Assembly (NCBI GenBank): GCA_020425485.1
Contig: JAGQRL010000226.1
Coordinates: 1 to 8,979 of the forward strand
Source: Rhodospirillaceae bacterium
Lineage (GTDB): Bacteria; Pseudomonadota; Alphaproteobacteria; DSM-16000; Inquilinaceae
Reading direction: 5' to 3'
Length of the DNA stretch: 8,979 bases
Positions 1-7,337 of the stretch are shown one piece after another; within the stretch, counting starts at the first letter, position 1, and the number at the start of each line of letters is the position of its first letter. The notes below the pieces were generated by a model. That model saw nothing but the letters and a program-made list of their open reading frames with translations. It did not search any database and was not told the origin of the DNA. Made by a program: the position numbers and the translations under genes.

Positions 1-1400
<1,400 letters not shown>

Positions 1401-1696
1401 GGCCTTTGCCACTCCCCAATCGCCCATCCCGGGCCCGCCGTCCCGCGCATCTATTCGATAGGTACCCATGTCCGGGTAAACGAAACAATACGGATAGCGA
1501 AATGTTACCGGTGCGACCGGTCCGGTTCGGCGTTCGGGCCTCCACTCGGAACACGGGTTGCCCGCCCGACGCCCCCGCCATTCCCAAGGCCGACCGCGCC
1601 GGTGAAACGCAGCATTGGAGCGGGGGTTCCGGCCAACCTAGGGCTGCACACCCGTGTTACCTGGCCTGCGATAAATCGCCTCAGGATGTAGCAATG

Positions 1697-1724
1697 AGGT
1701 CTAGACCTTAAAGACGATATATCG
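1697..1724. promoter_or_regulatory. Pair of perfect palindromes, candidate operator sites
   Basis: AGGTCTAGACCT (12 bases, 1697-1708) and CGATATATCG (10 bases, 1715-1724) are both perfect palindromes, separated by 6 bases, at the edge of the AT-rich island between the two kinase genes. Perfect dyads of this size in a divergent intergenic region are typical of sites for dimeric DNA-binding proteins. I recognise neither as the site of a known regulator, so the role is inference only. Confidence 0.3.
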
Positions 1725-1950
1725 CTGTTCTGCTGCAATTTTCCTCAAAGCTGCGAGCAGATAAGTAAGAAACATAACAACTCTGCGTTGAGAAATATGT
1801 TGTTGCACCTCGCGGATCCCTGACATTTTAGAAAATTGCCACGTTCCTTGAGAAACGAAACGTTTACCTCTTGATGGGAACTAGTTGATAATTCCGGTGT
1901 TGTAGAACGAACATCGGGCGGGGAACAACAAGTGTGCATGGTGCGGCGGT

Positions 1951-1984
1951 TGCCGGCATCCGGTCCGGTCGACCGGATGCGGCA
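1951..1984. repeat. Strong inverted repeat (hairpin) in the inter-kinase gap
   Basis: GCATCCGGTC (1956-1965) pairs exactly with GACCGGATGC (1971-1980) around a 5-base loop CGGTC. Beyond a single bulged G at 1955, TGCC (1951-1954) pairs with GGCA (1981-1984), giving 14 base pairs in all. Neither strand has a T-tract after the stem, so it does not look like a classical intrinsic terminator. It could be a structured element of the leader of the rightward kinase, part of a small RNA, or a protein-binding dyad. Confidence 0.6.
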
Positions 1985-2316
1985 GGACGCGTGCCGTGAC
2001 AGCGTGGAGGTGCCGCAGGATCCGAAACCGGCCCAGGTGCCGGGGCTTCGAACCTTGGGGATTTCGCCGGATCTGCACGATCCGCCGTCGTGCTTCAGAC
2101 TGACGCGGCCACCCGCAGACCTGAAGGACATCCAAAGCCGTAGCTCGCTACGTACCGGGGCCTGCCTGCGCTGGCTGCGCCAAGCTGCGGCCATCCGGCA
2201 CGGATCCCGGGACGAAGGTTGCCGGCGACCGCACAGCTGGCGATGGGGATCCCAACTTGCTTCGGGCAACCGAAGGACATGCTGAGAGCCGAGCGGAGAC
2301 GAGAAGATTGGACCGG

Positions 2317-3930
2317 ATGACACCACAGACAGAGAGCGTCTGCCCCAGGTGCCAGCCTGGCGATGAAAGCGAGGCTGCATCGCCCTCTCTGTTCGTTTCC
2401 GGTGGCACGCTGGGCAGTGCGGTGAAGGCAGCCCGGCGGCGCAAGCAGCGGGCCTGGATCGAATCCGTTGCTTTCGCCTGCCTGCTGGTGGTGTCGACCA
2501 TCGTCGCCTTCGAAGTCGACCTGTTCGAATGGCTGATGGCCTACTCCCGCGCCCATGAAAGCTGGGAGCTGGACGAGGTCTTTTCTTCGGCCATCGTGAT
2601 TTCCATTCTGGTGGCCATCTTTGCCGTCCGCCGCCTGATCGATCTGGCCTCGGTGCTGCGCAACGCCGAAACCATCGAACGCCAGCGTCAGGCCGAATGG
2701 ACGCGGCTGTGCGACGCCATCGAGGCGGTGGATGCCGGCTTTTCCCTGTGGGACGCGAACAACCACCTGGTCCTGTGCAACAAGCGCTACCGCAAGATGT
2801 TCCCGGAGATCGACCGGGTGATCCGGCGGGGCAATCGGCTCGATGAGTTGATGTCGCTCCACAAGTCCATCTGCACGGGCGCCCGCCCGGACCCCGGGCA
2901 CCTCCACGATGGCGAGGAGGGGTGCCCGACGATCGAAGCCAGCGGATCGGCCATCGTCCAGCACCCGCAAGGCAACTGGATCCGCTGCAACGACCGCAAG
3001 ATCACCGATGGCGGCACCGTCAGCCTGCGCACCGACGTGACGGAGATGAAGGAACGCGAGCTGCAACTGGAGCGCGCCGCCCTGGACGCCGAACGCCACG
3101 CCCGCGACTTGGCGCGCCTGGCCGACGAACTGCGCGTCGCCCTGAAGCTGGCGGAGAACCTGCGGCTGGATGCCGAAACGGCCAACCTCGCCAAGTCCCG
3201 CTTCCTCGCCACCATGAGCCATGAGCTGCGCACCCCGCTCAACGCCATCATCGGCTTTGCGGAGATCATCAAGGATCGCGCGCTCGGCGATCAGCGGACC
3301 GACACTTATTTCGACTACGCCGGGGACATCCGCGAAAGCGGCGTCCACCTGCTGCAACTCATCAACCAGATCCTCGATCTCTCCAAGATCGAAGCCGGCA
3401 CCATCGACCTGCGGATCACCGAGGTGGATCTCCGGCGAGTGCTACCGCAATGCCTGGACATGGTTCAGGGCGACATGGGCAAGAAGGGGCTACGCCCCCG
3501 GGTGGAGCTTGCTGGTGACCCCCAGGTGTTCCTGGCCGACGAGATCTGCGTGAAGCAGATCCTCTTCAACGTTCTCTCCAACGCCGTGAAATACACCCGG
3601 GATCCGGGCGAGATCGGCATCGCATCGCGCTGGGACGAGGACGGCGGCTTCGAGATCCGGGTGACCGACCACGGCCTGGGCATCCCCAAGGAAGAGATCC
3701 CGCGCTTGCTGCGGCCGTTCGAGCGCATGGATTCCAGCTACACCTCGGCCACCAGCGGCACCGGGCTGGGCCTGGCGGTGGTGCGCAGCCTGATGGAGCA
3801 CCACGGCGGCACGGTGGAACTGCACAGCGAGCTGGGCAGCGGCACCACCGTGGTGCTCCACTTCCCCCACCGGGTGGACTACCGCCGCATCGCCGCACCT
3901 GAACCGCGGCAGGCCGTCGCCGCCGGCTGA
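2317..3930 (+). CDS. Membrane-bound PAS sensor histidine kinase
   Basis: A 537-residue sensor kinase. Two hydrophobic segments (about residues 47-65 and 91-108) flank a short loop with WELDEVF, a layout seen in many alphaproteobacterial membrane kinases. A PAS_7-type domain follows (about 128-242; AVDAGFSLWDANNHLVLCNKRY and DGGTVSLRTDVTEMK), then a likely coiled coil (about 242-295). HisKA has the H-box MSHELRTPLNAIIGF (His302 is the predicted phosphorylation site). The HATPase core is complete: N-box FNVLSNAVKYT (Asn422), G1 DHGLGIP (Asp451) and G2 GTGLGLAVV (481-489). It ends without a receiver domain, so it should pass phosphate to a separate regulator, and none is nearby. Start: ATG 2317 follows GAGAAG by 10 bases; in-frame TTG codons at 2308 and 2257 are alternatives and would add 3 or 20 residues. 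The signal sensed is unknown. Confidence 0.94.
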   Translation: MTPQTESVCPRCQPGDESEAASPSLFVSGGTLGSAVKAARRRKQRAWIESVAFACLLVVSTIVAFEVDLFEWLMAYSRAHESWELDEVFSSAIVISILVAIFAVRRLIDLASVLRNAETIERQRQAEWTRLCDAIEAVDAGFSLWDANNHLVLCNKRYRKMFPEIDRVIRRGNRLDELMSLHKSICTGARPDPGHLHDGEEGCPTIEASGSAIVQHPQGNWIRCNDRKITDGGTVSLRTDVTEMKERELQLERAALDAERHARDLARLADELRVALKLAENLRLDAETANLAKSRFLATMSHELRTPLNAIIGFAEIIKDRALGDQRTDTYFDYAGDIRESGVHLLQLINQILDLSKIEAGTIDLRITEVDLRRVLPQCLDMVQGDMGKKGLRPRVELAGDPQVFLADEICVKQILFNVLSNAVKYTRDPGEIGIASRWDEDGGFEIRVTDHGLGIPKEEIPRLLRPFERMDSSYTSATSGTGLGLAVVRSLMEHHGGTVELHSELGSGTTVVLHFPHRVDYRRIAAPEPRQAVAAG

Positions 3931-4042
3931 CCCGCCCCGAACCGACCCTGCCCCGGCGGCCGGCGGCTTCGCAACGCGGTGCTGAGGAAAATCCGCCCGC
4001 GTGCTTGCCGTACAACCCCCAGTCGCGGCATGAACTGGCCCC

Positions 4043-6199
4043 ATGACACATGGCCAGCCCCCCGACGCCGTCGCCCCCGCCGCAGCGGATGAGCCGGACA
4101 GACCGGCAGCACAGCCCCCCGCCCCCCGCCGCTTCCTGATGCCGTGGGACTGGCTGGCGCTGGCACTGGTCTATGCCGCCGCCGTCGTCTACGGCCTCGG
4201 CCAGGGGGCACTGAGCGAGCACGAGGTGCTGGTGGGCGGCGTCGCCCGGCAGATGCTCACCGAGGGGCACTGGCTGGCCCTGCGCCTCGGCGACATCCCC
4301 TGGCTGGAAAAGCCGCCGCTGCCGCAATGGATCGCCGCCGCGGCCATCGCCATCGGCGGCGCGGAAGAATGGGTGGTGCGCCTGCCCTTCGCCATCCTCG
4401 GCTTCGGCGTGGTCGGCATCGTCGCCGCGCTGACGGCGGCCTGGTACGGCCGCCGCATCGGCCTGCTGGCTGGGCTCATCCAGGCCACCGCCGTCTTTGC
4501 CGTGCGCTATGGCCGGCTGAGCGAGCCGGACATCCTGCTCACCTTGCTGATCGCTGTGGCGGTTGCCTGTGCCGTGGTGCTGGCGGGTTTGCCCGACGAG
4601 CGGCGGCGGGCCGCCACCGGCTGGGCCATCGCCTTCTGGGTCGCCTTCGGGCTGATGAACCTGGTGAAGGGCTTCGGCTTCGGCAACGGCGTTACGGTGG
4701 TGGCGCTCGGTGCCTGGATCGTGCTGCGGCGCGACTGGCGGCTGCTGCGCCGCCTCGCCACCCCCACCGGCATCGGGCTGGCGGTCGTCATCTCCGCCGC
4801 CTGGCCGATGGCGGTCACCATCGCCGGAGAGGGCGGCGTGCTGTGGGCCAATGTGGAAGCCCACATCCTCGGCCGCGTCGCCAGCACCAGCTTCGTGGAA
4901 AGCCACCGGCCGTGGTGGTGGTACGGCATGACCGTGCTGTGGCAGCTCGCCCCCTGGACGCCGCTGCTGCCCCTGGCCCTGGCGATCGGCCTGCGCCGCG
5001 CGCTCCGGGACCGGCGGGCGCCGGAAGTGCTGCTGCTGGCCTGGCTGCTGGTGCCCATCGCCGCCCTCAGCCTGGTGTCCGGCAAGCACCACCACTACAT
5101 CATGGGCGCCCTGCCCGCGGCCGCCCCGCTGCTCGCCCTCGGCCTCGCCGCCCTCAGCGATGCCATCGGCCGCGCGTCGGCCCGCTTCCGCCGCCACCTC
5201 GCCGGCCTCTATGTGGTGCTCGCCTGGCTGATGCTGGGAACCGGCATCGCCGTCGGCTTCCTGCAACCGGACGGCACCTTCGGCATCTGGATCATCGGCG
5301 CCATCGCCTGGCTGGCGCTGCTGGCCATCGCCTTTGCCACCCGCGCCCACCGCGGCGGGCTGGTGCTGGCCGTGACCATGGGGCTGGTCGTCGCCGTGTT
5401 CGCGGTGTTCCACAGCCCGCTCAGCCCCAACCGGATGAACCGGGAAACCGACCGCGCCTTTCTCGGCACCGTGCGCGACCTGGTGCCCGAGGGCACGCCG
5501 ATCGTGGCCACGGGCGATGCCATGGGCCGCTTCCATTTCCGCGTCGACCCGCCGCTGATAAGCCGCACCAGCCCGGCGATGGCGCGGGTGGAGATCGGCC
5601 CGGAACCGAGCTATGTGCTCACCCGCATCGCCACCCTGGCCGGCTGGCAGGGCGTGTGCGTGGAGTGGCTGGGGCCGGACCCGGACACGCCGGAACCGAT
5701 CACCGGCGGTCCCCACCGGTTCACCCTGGCGGAGGTGTGGGAAGGCTGTGCGGAGGAGGCTGCGCCCCCAGCGCCCGCCGAAGACGCGCCGGCCGCCGAC
5801 CTGCCGCCGGCCGAGGAAGAACCCGTCGTGGAAGAGCCGCCGGTCGAGGAAGAGCCTGCCGTGGACGAGCCGGCCGCAGAAGAGCCGGCGGCCGACCTGC
5901 CGCCGGTCGAGGAAGAACCCGCCGTGGAAGAGCCGGCGGCCGATGTGGCACCGCCTGTAGATGAGCCGGCACCAGAAGAACCGGCTGCGGGCGAGCCGAC
6001 CGCTGACGAGCCGCCCGAGGATCAGCCGGTCGCGGATCAGCCGACTACCGACGTGCCGGCCACGGACCAGCCGGTCACGGACGAACCGGCTGTAGAGGAG
6101 CCGACCCCTGAAGCGCCGGTAGACGGCGCACCGGCCGAAGACGCACCAACGCAGGCTCCCGCAGAGGATCCGTCACTTCCGCCAGGTGATGATGGATGA
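4043..6199 (+). CDS. ArnT/PMT_2-like polyprenyl-phosphate-sugar glycosyltransferase with acidic proline-rich tail
   Basis: A 718-residue polytopic membrane protein. After a Pro/Ala-rich N-terminus (1-33) come many hydrophobic segments to about residue 456, a soluble part (about 457-569), and a low-complexity tail (570-718). Motifs match the ArnT/PMT_2 (GT83/GT39-like) families: acidic LSEHEVLVGGVARQML in the first loop (Glu59, Glu61), WLEKPPLPQW (88-96), RLSEPDILL with Asp163, HRPWWWYG (288-295) and SGKHHHYIMGALPA (346-359). Known relatives take a sugar from a polyprenyl-phosphate donor on the periplasmic face and attach it to lipid A, another glycan or protein; which acceptor applies here cannot be read from the sequence. 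The usual family length is about 550, so the tail accounts for the excess. ATG 4043 is the first in-frame ATG and lacks a clear Shine-Dalgarno; ATG 4139 just before the first membrane segment is an alternative. The last 27 bases overlap the convergent gene, whose product could supply the donor. Confidence 0.88.
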   Translation: MTHGQPPDAVAPAAADEPDRPAAQPPAPRRFLMPWDWLALALVYAAAVVYGLGQGALSEHEVLVGGVARQMLTEGHWLALRLGDIPWLEKPPLPQWIAAAAIAIGGAEEWVVRLPFAILGFGVVGIVAALTAAWYGRRIGLLAGLIQATAVFAVRYGRLSEPDILLTLLIAVAVACAVVLAGLPDERRRAATGWAIAFWVAFGLMNLVKGFGFGNGVTVVALGAWIVLRRDWRLLRRLATPTGIGLAVVISAAWPMAVTIAGEGGVLWANVEAHILGRVASTSFVESHRPWWWYGMTVLWQLAPWTPLLPLALAIGLRRALRDRRAPEVLLLAWLLVPIAALSLVSGKHHHYIMGALPAAAPLLALGLAALSDAIGRASARFRRHLAGLYVVLAWLMLGTGIAVGFLQPDGTFGIWIIGAIAWLALLAIAFATRAHRGGLVLAVTMGLVVAVFAVFHSPLSPNRMNRETDRAFLGTVRDLVPEGTPIVATGDAMGRFHFRVDPPLISRTSPAMARVEIGPEPSYVLTRIATLAGWQGVCVEWLGPDPDTPEPITGGPHRFTLAEVWEGCAEEAAPPAPAEDAPAADLPPAEEEPVVEEPPVEEEPAVDEPAAEEPAADLPPVEEEPAVEEPAADVAPPVDEPAPEEPAAGEPTADEPPEDQPVADQPTTDVPATDQPVTDEPAVEEPTPEAPVDGAPAEDAPTQAPAEDPSLPPGDDG
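5750..6196 (+). repeat. Acidic proline-rich low-complexity tail-coding segment
   Basis: This segment encodes residues 570-718 of the glycosyltransferase. It is built from degenerate EEPAVEEPAAD-type units, shifting to DQPVTDEP-type units further on. By hand count about 48 of 149 residues are Asp or Glu; there is no Lys, Arg, His, Cys or aromatic residue. It should be unfolded and strongly negative. If the membrane topology is as in ArnT (C-terminus outside), it lies in the periplasm. Confidence 0.85.
5795..5935 (+). repeat. 45-base direct repeat within the tail, 96-base period
   Basis: 5795-5839 and 5891-5935 match at 43 of 45 bases, exactly 96 bases (32 codons) apart, and stay in frame. They encode ADLPPAEEEPVVEEP (585-599) and ADLPPVEEEPAVEEP (617-631). 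The near identity at DNA level, not only at protein level, points to a recent in-frame duplication, so copy number may vary between strains. Confidence 0.85.
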
Positions 6200-7252
6200 G
6201 GCGGCGTAGTTCCACACCGCCCCCACCAAAGCGCCGGCGATGCCCGCCAGCCACCAGGTGATGTCCTGGCGGTAGATCATCTCCGCGATCCCCACATTGG
6301 CCACCGCCCCCACCGAGCACACGGCGTAGAAGCTGAGCAGGCCCACCAGCAGGCGCAGGCCCTTCAGCCGCCGGTCGCGGAAGGTGATGGTGTTGTTGAG
6401 CAGGAAGTTGGAGGTCATGGCGGTCAGCGTGGCGCCGGCCTGGGCCAGCCAGAACACCACGCCCAGCACGTTCAGCAGCAGCGCCAGGGCAACCAGGTGG
6501 ACGCCGATGCCGAGCCCGCCGACGGCGGCGAAGATGAGGAAGCGGGTGGGCACGAAGCGCCCCACCGTCTTGTCCGCCAGCAGCACCAGGAAGTCGTACA
6601 TCGCCTGGCTGTCGAGCTTGCTTTCGCCGTGCTGGCGCAGGCGGAACACATAGGGCTCCTCGGCGAAGCGCAGCGGCTCCGGGGCGGAAGCGAACAGGTC
6701 CACCAGGATCTTGAAGCCCTGGCCGGACAGGGCATGCACGCAGCGGTCGAAGGCCGCCCGGCGCACCACGAAGAAGCCGCTCATGGGATCCGACAGGCTG
6801 GCGCGCAGCACCATCTGGGCGAGCTTTGTCGCCACCTGGCTGATGCGCACCCGCGCGCGGTTCCAATCCCCCAGCCCGCCGCCCTCCACATGGCGGCTGC
6901 CCACCACCACGTCGAGATCCTCGGCCTCCAGCCGGGCCACCATGCGCGGCAGGATGGCTTCGTCGTGCTGCAGGTCGGCGTCGATCACCGCGGCATAGGG
7001 GGCGCTGCTGGCCTGGATGCCTTCCACCACGGCGGTGGACAGCCCGCGCCGGCCGATGCGGTGGATCACCCGCACCCGCGGATCCTGCTGCGCCAGGCCG
7101 CGCGCCACCGCCGCCGTGCCATCGGGGGAATCGTCGTCCACCACGATGGCTTCCCAATCGAGCCCCGCCAGAACCTCGGCGAGGCGGCCGATCAGCAGGG
7201 GCACGTTCTCCCGTTCGTTGAACGTGGGAATGACGACGGAAAGCTGGGGCAT
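6173..7252 (-). CDS. DPM1-like family 2 glycosyltransferase fused to GtrA flippase-like domain
   Basis: A 359-residue two-domain protein. Residues 1 to about 225 are a GT2 (GT-A fold) domain of the DPM1-like type: LSVVIPTFNERENV (4-17), VVDDDSPDGT (37-46), the metal-binding DADLQHD (91-97), SDPMSGFFVVRR (154-165) and HGESKLD (208-214). Residues about 233-358 form a four-segment GtrA domain with SNFLLNNTITFRDRRLKG (281-298) and WNYAASSIITWR (347-358). Relatives make polyprenyl-phosphate hexose from a nucleotide sugar in the cytoplasm, and GtrA-type domains are thought to flip it across the membrane; the sugar here is unknown. The start is firm: an in-frame TAG lies only four codons upstream of ATG 7252, though the Shine-Dalgarno is weak. 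Its 3' end overlaps the convergent ArnT-like gene by 27 bases, which suggests a joint pathway. It lies 85 bases after mmsB on the same strand, beyond a hairpin. Confidence 0.94.
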   Translation of the reverse strand: MPQLSVVIPTFNERENVPLLIGRLAEVLAGLDWEAIVVDDDSPDGTAAVARGLAQQDPRVRVIHRIGRRGLSTAVVEGIQASSAPYAAVIDADLQHDEAILPRMVARLEAEDLDVVVGSRHVEGGGLGDWNRARVRISQVATKLAQMVLRASLSDPMSGFFVVRRAAFDRCVHALSGQGFKILVDLFASAPEPLRFAEEPYVFRLRQHGESKLDSQAMYDFLVLLADKTVGRFVPTRFLIFAAVGGLGIGVHLVALALLLNVLGVVFWLAQAGATLTAMTSNFLLNNTITFRDRRLKGLRLLVGLLSFYAVCSVGAVANVGIAEMIYRQDITWWLAGIAGALVGAVWNYAASSIITWRK

Positions 7253-7272
7253 GGCCGGGTGCTGCTACGGGC

Positions 7273-7305
7273 GAACCCCGCCGAAGTACACGCCCGGCGG
7301 GGTTC
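7273..7305 (-). terminator. Hairpin after mmsB, possible terminator without a T-tract
   Basis: GAACCCCGCCG (leftward strand, 7305-7295) pairs perfectly with CGGCGGGGTTC (7283-7273): an 11-base-pair GC-rich stem with an 11-base loop, 33 bases after the mmsB stop codon. On the leftward strand the stem ends ...GGTTC and is followed by GCCCGTAGC, so there is no run of T. It could be a weak or factor-assisted terminator, a 3' stabilising stem, or a leader structure of the glycosyltransferase gene starting 20 bases further on. Confidence 0.5.
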
Positions 7306-7337
7306 CTGGCAATCGGCCATGCACCGACGCTGAGCGG

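Larger units (their letters stand above)
1401..2316. other. Long intergenic region between two divergent kinase genes
   Basis: No open frame here reads like a protein, so I treat about 916 bases as non-coding. It has three parts. From 1401 to about 1680 it is GC-rich and should hold the promoter and leader of the leftward kinase. From about 1690 to 1925 it turns AT-rich (39 G/C in 100 bases at 1761-1860), with perfect palindromes AGGTCTAGACCT (1697-1708), CGATATATCG (1715-1724) and AAACGTTT (1858-1865). From about 1930 to 2316 it is GC-rich again with hairpins at 1951-1984, 2068-2084 and 2139-2152. This composition suits a shared regulatory region, possibly with long leaders or a small RNA. 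I could not identify a convincing housekeeping promoter. A decayed gene is also possible, although I see no recognisable protein remnant. Confidence 0.6.

Noticed and set aside
2045..2055. GCTTCGAACC, resembling a tRNA T-loop
   Set aside because: No acceptor, D or anticodon stems can be placed around it, so it is a chance match.
1932..2285. 117-codon rightward frame just before the second kinase
   Set aside because: It has no recognisable domain, its composition looks random and it contains the hairpin at 1951-1984. No good ribosome-binding site was seen.
2257..2316. TTG at 2257 as the start of the second kinase
   Set aside because: The extra 20 residues (LRATEGHAESRAETRRLDR) show no conserved feature, and ATG 2317 has a better-placed purine-rich site. 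It remains possible but is less likely.
1745..2380. 211-codon leftward frame in the inter-kinase gap
   Set aside because: The composition (Ser, Arg, Cys and Pro rich) is unlike host proteins, it runs into the second kinase gene and no domain is recognisable.
2095..3357. 420-codon leftward open frame opposite the second kinase
   Set aside because: It is antisense to well-supported PAS and HisKA domains and shows no family motif.
3566..5716. 716-codon leftward open frame across the second kinase and the ArnT-like gene
   Set aside because: The great length is a by-product of few stops in GC-rich antisense DNA. The translation is repetitive (HQPGE, GGDGD type), has no domain and crosses two real genes.
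4144..5964. 606-codon rightward open frame overlapping the ArnT-like gene
   Set aside because: It is the +1-shifted frame of the real gene. The product is extremely Arg/Pro/Gly-rich with no membrane segments, whereas the chosen frame has family motifs and hydrophobic helices.
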